From Scytalidium lignicola (taxonomy: Eukaryota; Ascomycota; Leotiomycetes): a stretch of DNA of 64,000 nucleotides. A program made the position numbers and the translations under genes. The stretch lies in assembly GCA_002812745.2 (NCBI GenBank), contig NCSJ02000190.1, forward strand, positions 19,079-83,078. The letters run 5' to 3'. Positions within the stretch are counted from its first letter, which is position 1. Each line of letters opens with the position of its first letter. This document shows positions 22,891 through 34,200 of the stretch, piece after piece. Under the pieces are notes generated by a model. It was given only the letters and a program-made list of their open reading frames with translations. It was not told the origin of the DNA and did no database searches.

Positions 22891-23520
22891 ATGGCCCCTC
22901 TAGATCAATTATTATACACACAACCTGTCATCCGCCCAGTCCACGTAACATTGACAGAACCACACCCTAACTTCCGGACACTAGTGCGCACTTTAGAAGA
23001 CCCCTATTACAAGCATAACTATTTTCAAGTCAAGCGGCACGACGTGATATCACCAGCATTCGACGTCCGCGAAACAGACGGATTCTTTTTCCTGGAAGGC
23101 GAATTCCCAGGTGTGAGTAATAAGGAGGAGATTCTCATCCAACAACTTGGGAGTCGGACGCTGTTAGTAGAGACTAAGGTCGAGAGGTTTGATCTGGAGA
23201 AAGAATGGGGTGATTTTGCGCCGAAGACTAGGCAGGACATTGAGAAGGAAGAAGTGGAGAATGGTATTGAGAGAAGCTATTCGAGAAGACATAAGAGTAT
23301 TGGGCATGAGCATGAACTTGAGATGGAGGGACATGAGGACGGAGTCACAGTGAGGTTGGCTGAGAGGCATACCGGATATATGCAGCGCAGTTTCACATTT
23401 CCCTGTGCGGTTGAGCTTGGGGCTTTGAGGGCAAAGATGAGAGCCGGGCTTTTAGTCATGATGGTTCCAAAGAGCAATGGGACCGAAGAACCATCAAAGA
23501 GGATTGTTATTGAGGATTAG
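22891..23520 (+). CDS. small heat-shock protein (HSP20/alpha-crystallin), 209 aa
   Basis: ATP-independent cytosolic holdase chaperone of the fungal Hsp30-like group. The alpha-crystallin domain starts near residue 53 (PAFDVRETDGFFFLEGEFPG) and ends near 200 (ALRAKMRAGLLVMMVPK). A charged insertion of about 60 residues (roughly 106-160, rich in Glu, Lys, Arg and His) splits the domain, as in many filamentous-fungal Hsp30-like proteins. The C-terminal KRIVIED resembles the I-x-I/V tail that docks into neighbouring subunits. Single exon, which suits a heat-induced gene because splicing fails under heat stress. Start is the first ATG after stops in the AT-rich leader. Confidence 0.92.
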   Translation: MAPLDQLLYTQPVIRPVHVTLTEPHPNFRTLVRTLEDPYYKHNYFQVKRHDVISPAFDVRETDGFFFLEGEFPGVSNKEEILIQQLGSRTLLVETKVERFDLEKEWGDFAPKTRQDIEKEEVENGIERSYSRRHKSIGHEHELEMEGHEDGVTVRLAERHTGYMQRSFTFPCAVELGALRAKMRAGLLVMMVPKSNGTEEPSKRIVIED

Positions 23521-23959
23521 AGCAGTGTGGATGTTAGATCTACATCCCTATTATATCTGTACCGGGATTCATACTCTATTCCAATACATTGTACAGTACA
23601 TGTATACCCTTAGAATTTTGAACTAATGACTGGACAAACAATAGGTGACACTCCATAATCATTATGAGCAATGCGTTTATGATCTGAACTCAAATGCATT
23701 TTGTCACACAAGTACATGGTAGTGTAGACTTGCTATCAAAACACAGCTATTAGTTACAGCTTTCAAAAATAAAATAAAACGCCAAACTCTTGATTCGTGT
23801 CGTTATAACAATGCCGTTAAAAAGTTGTGTTGTCGCCGATATCAATGCCTGTGTCCTGGACTGTATCTTGAATACTTAGTAACCTTTGATATTTTTTTTC
23901 TTCCCCAACCTAAGTTTCTCTACCATTTTATTACTAAGAGTATCGGTAGGATGGAATAG
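23521..23959. other. convergent intergenic region
   Basis: Spacer between the HSP20 gene and the convergent hypothetical gene. No ORF, repeat or RNA gene recognised; T-rich stretch at 23890-23905. Confidence 0.35.
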
Positions 23960-24877
23960 TTATGATTGTCCCCCGCCAGGGGTTTCAATTTGATCATTAC
24001 TATCATCTTCTGTACCTGATTTTGGTAGGCCACGATTGTGGTCCTGCGTTGGTGCTTCAACTTTCTTAGTCTCAATTGCCATAGCTTCTGTCTGTAGCTT
24101 TGATGTAGATGTTGATTGCCCAGTCTTAGAAGTCACGGTGCCAGTATCCACATCTTCCGCCGGAATAGGCGGAGTTCTGTCAACGTGAATACTCGGGCCA
24201 TGCGTTATTCCATTGTGGAGATACTCAGCCGACAGTGACTGATCTACAGCAGCTAGGGTATCGACTGATGGAACGCTGTGATGACAATCTTGGGCATTGA
24301 AGACACAGTGGTATTCATCAGGAGGACTTTCTGTCGGCGTGGTTTCGTATGAAGCCGACTCAATGATCATACGGGTAGAGCGAGCCCCAGCAGTCTGATA
24401 TTGTGGTTGTGTTCGCGGGCTATGATATGGATGATTCCCGTTGCGCCGCGGTGCGAATGGGAACTGTGGAGTGCGGAGATGATTGTTCTCCGGAACACTA
24501 GCTATATGTTCTGTCATTTCTTTTTTTATAAATTTGATCGTAAAATTAAATGCTTACAATTTATCTTCCCCAGATTATATATATCATACAAGCTCTTACC
24601 GTAGAGAGGAAATTTGCCTCTTTTGGTCCCGTTTGTTTCTCGTAATGGGGTGACGACACACATCCCGAGTGTCCTCACGCCACAAGGCTGGACCCGAGGG
24701 AAACATAGTAACTTGTAGTGTAGGGCGATAATGCCAAGGCGTGTCACGATCCGCAAAATTACCAAATAACCCAATGTCATCTTGTCCAACCTGCCATGTG
24801 ATTCTCGCCCATTCTCGCCCCTTTGCACTGGACACGAGGGGATGTGTGATTAAGCACAAATAATCAAATCTCGACAT
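23960..24877 (-). CDS. hypothetical protein, low-complexity, one or two exons
   Basis: The certain part is an open frame of 185 codons at 24517-23960, rich in Thr, Ser, Pro and Gln, predicted disordered, with no recognised domain. Upstream, a donor GTAAGAG at 24600-24594 and an acceptor near 24521 (AAAAAAG) could join it to the frame starting at Met 24826 (ending GKFPLY), keeping the frame. An overlapping frame from Met 24877 (SRFDYLCLITHPL...) looks more protein-like (SAKGREWARITWQVG) but does not join in frame with that acceptor. Either the N-terminal exon belongs to a different gene or another acceptor is used. No function can be given. Confidence 0.45.
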
Positions 24878-24941
24878 TTCATCACCTCATATCCTTTGTT
24901 AATCCCTTTTATATGACGCAATTAAAATTTGCATGAGTACT

Positions 24942-24970
24942 TCCGTGCAAGGTCAATGACCTTGCACGGA
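24942..24970. repeat. perfect 29-bp palindrome
   Basis: TCCGTGCAAGGTCA, one A, then TGACCTTGCACGGA: 14-bp arms without mismatch. It stands at the left border of a strongly AT-rich block (24970-25430) that also holds a 46-bp near-palindrome at 25137-25182 with only two transition mismatches. Probably the end of a RIP-altered small element. Confidence 0.75.
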
Positions 24971-25430
24971 ATTTAATTAATTAATTTAGTATTGGCCTAA
25001 ATTAATACTAAATAAAATAATTGAAATTGATACTAATACTAATTAATGAGAATCTAAATTAAAATTAATTAAATTAACATAAATAATTAAAATAATTAAA
25101 ATACTAATTAATACTAAAAATTACATAAAATGTTTCAATATCATGTGAACATTATGTAATTACATAATATTCACGTGATATTAAATATATATTATTTAAT
25201 TTTGATTTTATTACTTAGATGTTTATTAATTTAGAAGAAATATTTGATAATTAATTTATATTACTTATAGCTTATAATTATATTAGTTTTTTAGAAATAA
25301 AATTCATATTTTATTTAATGCTCATGTGACTTTTCACGTGATTTAGTATTGTTTAGTATTTTAATTAATTTTAGTATTTTACACATTAATTTAATGTAGC
25401 ATTACTAAAATACTAAGCAATTAATTCCAA
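24971..25430. repeat. AT-rich RIP-like block with nested palindromes
   Basis: TTAATTAA-, TTAGTATT- and AATACTAA-type words recur in both orientations, with CACGTGAT/ATCATGTG-type pairs inside. The near-palindrome at 25137-25182 has 23-bp arms differing by two C/T changes. Consistent with a miniature inverted-repeat element eroded by RIP; no boundaries proven. Confidence 0.45.
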
Positions 25431-25626
25431 GCCCAGAAGGTCAAAATCCTGCAAGAGTTTACACAGCGCTAAAATACTTGGAAAGATCTAAACCATTATC
25501 TTGTAAAAGTGGAAAAGATAAATTTCTTATTTGAGGACCCAGTTGAAGCTTCTATACTGGGTCTCTATATAGAATTGATTCTGATCTGTTAATTTGTAAG
25601 TTTTCTTTACAATATAGGCTTATGCA

Positions 25627-25955
25627 NTTTTTTTTAAATCATACTCTGTATTCGGCTCTCCTATTTAGGTGCCTGTAGAGACTCCTCGAATTACAGTGCA
25701 CAGTTTCCTCCACTAATATTCCCATCATTTTGAATTGTGCGAGCAGCAGGAGAATCAACAGTAAATGGATAAAAGAAAGAACCCCATTCAAAAGTAATGC
25801 CGGAACTACCTAATTCTTATACGTCCATCATTCTATAGCTTTGTCCACTATCTCCCTGTATCATACTATCGATTGCAGCTTTTGTTCTTTAGTAAGTTGA
25901 TCCTTCATTTTAATATTTGTTTTAAGGAGGTTTAATGTAATTTGCATATAAAATG
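25627..25955 (-). mobile_element. 5'-truncated copy of Tad-type LINE (3' end)
   Basis: The stretch from the T-run at 25628 to about 25955 matches 28230 to about 28560, the 3' end of the large LINE read on the minus strand, through TCATACTCT, GTATTCGGCT and GCCTGTAGAGACTCCTCG. The T-run is the poly(A) tail seen from the other strand. Only about 330 bp remain, as expected for 5' truncation during target-primed reverse transcription. It is less altered than the big copy. Confidence 0.75.
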
Positions 25956-27016
25956 TTTTGTTAACAATTTGACGTGTTAAAGACGCGTTGATTGAATGTT
26001 AAAACATCAATTTATCTTATTGTACGATCGTAATCAATTTTTGAAGCCGTAAACTATTGTCGGGCAAGAGAATAGAGTGAGGAGGTCCATTTTCAATCGT
26101 TAAGGTGTAACATACAGGAGTCACTACTTCCTTATGTTATCAGTGTTTGTATGTGTGTTCTGGAGGCCCGAAAAGTTGATTTTCGATGTGCGACACGTTA
26201 AATTGATGAAGAATTTAATTGTGCAACGTATGACTCAACCTTGGCTTTACAGACTTCTCAAGGAGAAGTTGTAAGTTAGTAGCCCTCACTGTGTACAGGT
26301 GTTGAGTCTCGAGGCCTAAGCTCATGCCTTGACAGAATCATCGAGCTTGGCCAGATTGTATATATCAGCATCAACGAGCCTCTCCCAGCTCTTCATCAAT
26401 CAGCAGACTTATATTACAGTATTCAATACTTTGGAATTACTTACACGGTTGCTTATCGCATTGATTATTCTCGATATTGCAGTCACTAATGGTTCCTGCA
26501 TCCAGGCATTGTCTTTTGCTCTCCACCTTGAACACCCGTCAGTCTTCTACATCTTCAATCCATACATCTCATCTCTTCATATTTAAGTATCCCAAAATAA
26601 AAGCTGATTATAGTAGTCTAAAATTAACATACTCATCCTTCTGCCCTGCATAAATTACCTTCACGGTATTGACTGGTGCGTTAGCAAATTGTGTCAAACC
26701 AAAAGCTTCCACTAGTAACTGACAGCGGTGAACTCGCAATTGCGTTAATAATTAATATCTCAACAACGTACGTTCCTAGAGGGACAGCCCTTAATTTGGA
26801 AATTTTGTGTTATGATTAATTAACCCATTCTTAAGGTTTCCTTTTACTATTTATTCCTTATACAACGGCACCCGTTGCCAGAGACGCTTATATCCCAGAA
26901 CTAAGAGCATTTACGGAGCTATTTATGGGTGGGAAATATGCTAGTTTGAGAATCCACAAGCTTCCAAGAGTCGAAATAACATTGTTCTTGTTTATTTGAA
27001 TATAAGTAACCTCTCT
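25956..27016. other. gene-poor stretch
   Basis: An 85-codon ORF at 26329-26586 (+) is hydrophobic in the middle but lacks family features and a clear context. Nothing else recognised; AT-rich tail from 26740 to 26840. Confidence 0.35.
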
Positions 27017-27603
27017 CTAGATATCGAGGAGAAACCCGACGTAAGCAGTAACCGCATCGAATATAATGGCACATAACCCTCCAAGGGCTATAGAGTACCG
27101 CTTTAAGAATCGGGCTACCGCAATAATAGACATTGAGAATAATACTAGCAAACTGCAGACGAGAGTCTTGAAGATCCTGTTCCTATGAAAGGGCCATTTC
27201 CAGATAGGCAGCATCTGCCGTTCATCAAGATAATTGATGACGAGTGTACCGCGAGTGGGAATTTGTCCGAGGTTCACTTGAGTAGCCGGGCGTTCAACTG
27301 CTCGATATCGCGTCTCGACGCTCCTCAAAAGATGCTCATAGTCCGTGGTTGCTAAATTGTAATGCGTTACTAAGCCGTTTTGCCCTGACGCAAATATTTC
27401 GTTCTTTGCTTCGAAGGTGGACTACATTCCATCGTATCTCCCTCTCAGCACGACCAACGCATTGAATACACAGGATTTTCCAGGGCTTCGGCCGCAAATG
27501 CACTGAATGACCACGCTGTGGCTAGCCTCAATGTTGTCGTTGCAATGTTTCCAATGGAACCAGCAAGGATCCCAAGGATGGTGGTTATCCTGTCAGCGTC
27601 CAT
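27017..27603 (-). CDS. hypothetical small membrane protein, 178 aa, two exons
   Basis: Two exons, 27603-27472 and 27421-27017, joined across a 50-bp intron (GTGTAT...TAG) at phase 0. The first exon encodes 44 residues with a hydrophobic Gly/Ile/Ala-rich stretch (ILGILAGSIGNIA). The second contributes a soluble middle (EHLLRSVETRYRAV) and two adjacent hydrophobic segments near the end, separated by RFLKRYS, that would form a membrane hairpin. I do not recognise the family. The intron fit and the continuous frame upstream of the internal Met (27328) support the two-exon model. Confidence 0.6.
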
Positions 27604-28120
27604 TTTGCGTCTGATATATTGTTATGAATAAGGTCTTGGGGTCAGAGGTGATTTAGATAGATTGGATTTTATAGGTATACAGATAGTACTTCAAAATGTC
27701 AAATGAGTGGATCATTTGCTATGGCAAACTACTCTGTGACGGGCATTTATTTCTACAGCGAGAGTTTATTTCTTTCTGCTTACGATTATCGTGGCATACC
27801 ATATTCAGATGCATAGGCGGCATTCAAGACCTGACGCTAATCTTCACTTCTAGACCCAGCCTTCATGAAATTTTTCAACTTAATATTATGCACACAGTAT
27901 TGTAGAAATTGCTCGAGATAGCATAACCAAGAGATAAAGAAGGGAAAGCAACAGTGCATTTCTAAAGCATTTTAAAGAATCATCATTTAAACAGGAGGAT
28001 TACGAAAGATTAGTTTAAGAGTGCATTACCACTTTGTGGCGAGTGAGAGTCCAACTTAACCATCTTAAGAGCACCAGTCATTCTCTATCCTTCGCCCAAA
28101 ATAACCACCTCGTTGCAGCC
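27604..28120. other. 5' flank of membrane-protein gene
   Basis: No supportable gene. A 69-codon ORF at 27696-27905 (+) has no family features. The right end is the target site of the hAT-like element. Confidence 0.35.
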
Positions 28121-30161
28121 GCTTCATTCAGTGTGTATAATGAGTTGAGTTGAGTTGAGTACACCTTAAAACTCAACTCAACTCAACTATTTTACTACAC
28201 AACTCAAACTCAACTCAATTCAACTTAAGTTTTTTTTTTACAATCATACTCTATATTCGGCTATTCCTAATTGGGCGCCTGTAGAGACTCCTCGAGTTAC
28301 AGTACACAGCTTTCTACACTAATATTCCACGATCCTGCTAGTAGCAAAAGAATCAACAGTTAAAAAGAAAGAAGAATAAGAAACACATTCAAAGGTTCAG
28401 AGACCCAAAATAACTCAAACCTATACACTCATAACTTTGTAGTATAGTTAATTGTCTTCCTGTATTGTACATCATGCTTTGTGCTATTTTACTCTTCTTA
28501 AGGTTTATCCTTTAATTTAATATCTATTTATAGAAGGTAAGTATACTATTTACGTTATATCTCTGCAAACTCTGTATACAACTCTAGTTTGTAGTGTTTA
28601 AACTAGTCTAAGAGGCCAGTTGCTAGTATAAAGTTGACTGCCTTTAAAGTATATATAAAATATCTTAATAATGTTTTGGTATTAAGGTCTAAGCTATTCA
28701 AGTAGTAATCTTGTTATTTTTCAAATATATAGTATATTTCTCATACATGTTAGACTGTTTGATTATCTTCCTTATAATCACAGAGCAACGATTTAACTTT
28801 GTTAATTCTGTGTAAGTATGCTTTTAAACTTATTTTGCCTGTCTTTATCTGAATCAGAACAAAGCTTATAGCCTTTTATATCTTTGTGTATAAGCCTTTA
28901 ATATTCTTCTATAGCTTATTTCTTTATTATTATCTGTATTGTACAGTTAATTCAGCTATAAGCTATTTTTTCCTCTAGTCTAAGAGGTATTCCTTTTTGA
29001 TAATTCTCTTAATTGCAAATTGTAGTCTGTATATTAAGTATAATAATGCTAGCCTTAGTACAGTTCTTGGTATAGCTTATGTTAGAGTAACTTGTACTAG
29101 TGTAGTCTATATTGCTTGTACAGCCTGTATTATAATTATAATTTGTAATGTTGTTTATATTAATCTTATTATTATAACTTGTAATCTGACTACTGTAAAT
29201 GTAGTAAGTTTAAATTTTATAAGTCTGACTACAAACTTTATTACTGTTCTAGCTTTTAATAGTATAACTAGCTTAGTTATATAGATTTTGGCTAACTCTT
29301 CTATAGTTTCTTTAACTAATATATCTGCTTTTTCTACTCTAAAACCTTTAGCTTATACTAGTATTTAGTATAAGAATACTCTGATATTACTCTAGTGTAA
29401 TTAATCAATTTTCCTAGTAATTTCTCTTAAAATATATTACTCTAATTATAATTATAGTCTTTAAACTGATAAAATTACAACTTAATTAGTTATGAATATG
29501 TTAACTTGTTTAATAACAAATCTTACTCTTAAAGTTAGTTTTAAAGCTTTAGAGATACTTATGAAAAATGTTATATAAACATCATTATAAATATTTAGTT
29601 TAAGATAAACTTTTACTATTTACTCTTTTTTCTTATACTAAGCTATTACTTTTATTTGTCCTCCTTTGTTACTTTTATCAGTATATATTCACATCTAGTC
29701 TGGATTCTCATTTTTACATAGCTTATCATGTACTTTTATAACTATTTTATTATTCTTTACAATTTATATAATTAATAATTGCTATTATGAAAAGATTATA
29801 TAATGTGTATATAACTCTAGTAAGCTTATTTTTGCTTTAAGCTTATTCTCTAGTTTTACTTTTAGTCTTTAAAAAGTAAATTATTTCTTGGATAACAAAT
29901 ATATGTTAACTTAACAAACAATCTTCTTAGTTATTAATATTTTGTATATTAAACTAGTTATAATTCTAGTTATAAACATAATTGATTACTTTATTAAAAC
30001 CTGATTTATATTTATAATATAAGTCTTTTTCTTTAGTATTATTAGTGTTATAGTACAAAAAGCTTTTATAACTACATATAAAATACTCTTCTGAAGTATG
30101 TTTAACATCTTTAACATATCTTTCCTTCAAGTCTTTTCACTTGTATAATTTTCAAGGATAT

Positions 30162-30355
30162 TGTTACGGTATGGGTCAATTGTATTGGAGGTAAAAAGGA
30201 TGATCTATTCTCCTTGGTGCCAAAGCACATGATATAGCTAGTTATGGAATAAAGTATAACCAACCCGGCTATAGAATAAAGTATTACTGACCTGGCTACG
30301 GTCAAGCTAAGGAATAAGGTATGACCGACCTGGCACTCCTGGGAATGCCATAACA
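30162..30355 (-). repeat. 3' LTR of the Gypsy element (194 bp)
   Basis: Begins TGTTACGGTATGGG and ends GCCATAACA on the plus strand. It contains three imperfect copies of a unit GGAATAAAGTATGACCGACC-like, also present in the other LTR; these could be promoter or polyadenylation elements. Confidence 0.92.
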
Positions 30356-31279
30356 TATGCCGACCCTTTTGAAAGCATTGCACCCTCACTATGATACCCA
30401 TAGAAGCCCTAAAGCAAAGCCTTAATAATAAACTTGAAAGAAACCCATGATAATACCCATAAACCGTGATGTGCTTAATCCTCCTTTGTAATGTTAGTGT
30501 AGCTGTTAATAGCATCGTCGACGATTTCGTAGATTAGCTAAAAGAGTGTTGTGGAGATTCGATGGCTAAACTCTTGATGCGTTTCTGATTGCTGTGGTGA
30601 CTTTGGTTCTGCTTAAGATGTACGTTGGATAGCTTGTGTAGAAGATTCTGCTTCGTCATGTTGCTTTGGTTGCTTAAGAATCTTAGAGTAGTAAGGTTGA
30701 GTTAAGGCAGGACCATGGTCTAACAAGGTATCTGATTTGATTAAGACAAGGCTAGTTTTACATTGCTTTAACTTCTTGGTAGGATTAAGTTGGTCAATTG
30801 CCAAAGTATGCTTTTGTGTGACTAAGAACAAAGCTGGTAAAAGGATATTCTTAACACATTCTCCTTCTCCATAAGGAATATTAGCATACTATTCGAAGTA
30901 CTGAAATATTATGCCTTGAGTTTAGCACAAATAGATGTAGTTATAGATCCAATGCATAAGATGAGGAGGAATAACTAGTTAAAACTCTATGACAAATTGA
31001 AGGTATAAAGGGTAATACTTAACAAAAGTGTCCATGTTGATTGTGGATAACTTATATGTTGACTTTGTAATAATAAACTCTTTTATCAGCTTTAGGTATT
31101 AGTAGATTATTAAGTATATCTAGACAATCTACTAAATGTAAAGATAACTATAGTCAATAGTATATACTTGTTAAAAGGTAACCAGATAATAATATATTAA
31201 TTATACTTAGGTTATAATTAGCTTGTTTATACTTTCAATCTGAAAACCTTTAAAGTTAAAAGGAAGCTTTGTGAACTGT

Positions 31280-34200
31280 TAAAGTCCTTTCACTTTGTCA
31301 AGCTTTTCATCTGATATAAAGTGTTTAATACAACTAGGTAAAGGTTTGTTTATAGTAATCTTGTTATAATTAACTTTTAAACCTTTGACATGTTCTAACA
31401 ATTCTTCATAATACCTTTGTTTGTAAAACTTCATGAACAAAAGGACTTTGCTATAATGACTTGTTTTGGTGATGAAATCCAAGGCCTTATGATTGGTGTT
31501 ATACTATATTATTATTAAGGTCAGTGGATGAAATGTATTGACATTACAAATAATAGTTGTATACTTTATGGTTATAAATGGCTAAAGGTATATAATTGAT
31601 GAAATTGATGATGTTAATGTAGTTGGTAATATCAAAGATAAAGGTAAAAGTATAGTTGTTCAAGGTTAAGAAGGAAGTAAGTACAAAGTGTATATGTTAT
31701 ATATAATACTTGTGATTGCGTTTTGTTCGAATTCCTCAATTAGATTTAAGCAATTTAAGTTTTTAATAGATTTTTACTGATTATACTTAATGTCCTATCC
31801 TTTTTATCTTACAAGATATTGTGTAAACATGCCTTGGTTAGCCTTTCATACTCTTTTGTTTAGAATACACTCAACTTCTTACTCTGGATCTCCTCCTTAG
31901 ATGACAAGACTTGGCTGTTCCAGAATTGAACATTGGAATGGGTTTGAATCAGGTATTAGTGTAGGTTTTAACTATGTTATGGAAAAAACAGAATGTATCT
32001 TCTAATGGTTAGGTATTTTAAGTCGATAAGCAAGATGACTAATGCATTTTATAACTTTGAATAGTCATGTATATTATTGTCTAATCTTAAAAAAACAACT
32101 TGTTAGATAACTCATAGCCTTAGTATAAGTAGATAAACATGTAATCACCTGGTTTTAAGAAGATAAGGAGGTGTTTTCAATTGTAATAATATTTTACTAA
32201 GACATTTGTGAATTCTAAGGCTTTTTCAACTTTAACATAATTTAGTTATCACCAAATAACCTCTTCCTTGACATTAGACTGAATAGTAGTTGGATTGATA
32301 GTAAAGTTAAGCATAAACTTATAAACAATTTTATTCAAAGTTTGTCTTGTAACTAACTTAGTATTATTATATATTACTTGTATTTTTAGGAGAAATATAA
32401 GTTATTAGTTAATTTATCTTAGTTCCAAGGTAGAAATGTAAAATTATAATGTGATTTCACATTGTTAATTAGTTCTTTTGCTAGCTTTATCAGTTTGTAA
32501 GTAGTATGTTATAGAGTAAAGTAATGTAATGCTTAAGTAGGTAAAGATGCATTTCTATAATGCAAAGAGAAATTTTCAGTCTTGATCAAATATAATTACC
32601 TTAAGTATTCCTTAGTCTGCTATATGTAGATGTTCAATAAGTATGTTTGCTTATTGTACTGTTGACTAGGTGTTCTTCCCTAGAATAAGGGTAATTCTTT
32701 TGCTGAATTTGTTGGTTATACTTATAATAACATTGAATCCTTTAGATTCTGGCAGTCCAAGGATGAAGTTAATAGAGATAGTGTAAAAGGGTATTAATAG
32801 TGATATAATAAGTTGTAGTAATCCATAGGGTTTGTGTTAGTAAGTTTGGTAGATTTGACATTCTCTACAGTAGTGGATATACTTGTGTACTTCTTTAGCA
32901 AGATGTTTAATATACTATGTAGATACTTGTTCTATAGTTCTAGCAGTGCCTGGATGACCAGCTTCTTTATAAGCAATTTTTAAAATTTGTCTTATTATAG
33001 TCTTTAAGATATAAAGACGTTCAATTTCACCTTGGTATTATACTAAGTCATCTTGTATATAAAAGGGTAGCTTAGCATGATCCTCTGGTGGTAAAGTATT
33101 GTTCTGTCTAACCTATTCCAGAATATGTTAATAGGCTAAGTCTTGTTGGTATCTATGAACAAGCTTTTGCTTAAACTTGAGGGATATCTCTGTTATAATG
33201 AAAACGTATGCAAAGTCTAATTTAGTATGTTCTAGGATAAGGGTAGCCTTTGTGATGAGTTTAGACAAGGCGTCTAGGACCATGTAAGACTTGCTAGGCT
33301 TATATACTAGTTTAACTTTGAAATGTTAGATAAATTCTAATACTCTTACAAGATATAAGTTAAACTTTTCTGCAGATGTGATGTAGATAGATTGCTGTTT
33401 AACTATGCCTAAGGCAACTTTGTAATTTGTGTATATGCAGACTGGAGGGCATTTTGAAGATTTCACCAAGTAGTAGAGCTTTTGTAGTATCTATACTATT
33501 CTAACAATTTCCAGTTTAGTAGGCTAATAGTTATGTTTAGCCGATGAAAGGGCTTTGCTTAAGAAGAATATTGGTTTAATATTGCCTTGCTTAAGGTATA
33601 ACTTATTCTTAATGTTCTTCTAATTGTTATCCTTGACATGGTATGCCACCGCTTTAAAGCCATGTTCTTTAGACATGTCTAGGTTGATATATAAGCAATA
33701 GCTTAGGTCTAGGTGTATTAAATAAGTAAGCTTCAAGAGTAGTTCTTGAAGGACTTAGAAGGCTGTCATCTCCTTAGGAGTTAGATCTAAAATGCTAGTC
33801 CTGGTAATGTAATTAACTTAAGCCTTGCTATTAAGGATGTTCTTTAGTAATAAGACCTTGTGCTATTGAAGAGGCTCAGTTATAACTGAATACTAAGGTA
33901 TATATTGTCAAAGTTAGTTAATAAGACTTAAATATGTCTTAAGAACTCTTAATATCTTAAGAAAAGAAAGCTTAACAATAGCTTCTAGTTTATCTGTTGT
34001 TGTTGTAAGTCCTAAGGAGTTAATATGTTGGCTTAAGAGGTGAATGGTTAAGAATTTAAAGAATGATTTGGTAAGCTTGATTCAAATGCTTAAGTTAAGG
34101 AAGAGGTTGTAGATATAAGTTAAGTATATAACATGATCTGCTAATAAGTTTAAAAACATTATAATATTATCAATGTAAGCATAAGCAAAAGAGTATAATC

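Noticed and set aside
23025..23477. Minus-strand ORFs of 66-71 codons
   Set aside because: Antisense shadows of the HSP20 gene.
28141..28217. Repeated GAGTT/AACTC units that resemble a CRISPR-like or telomere-like array
   Set aside because: Pentamer microsatellite inside the hAT-like MITE; no spacers, and the unit does not fit a fungal telomere (TTAGGG).
28997..29284. 95-codon hydrophobic ORF on plus strand that looks like a membrane protein
   Set aside because: Lies inside the RIP-altered LINE on the non-coding strand; Ile/Leu/Val/Thr bias is the result of AT-rich sequence.
31715..31745. GTTCGAATTCC resembling a tRNA T-loop
   Set aside because: No matching acceptor, D or anticodon arms nearby; lies inside the Gypsy element. 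No tRNA or rRNA gene was convincing anywhere in the window.
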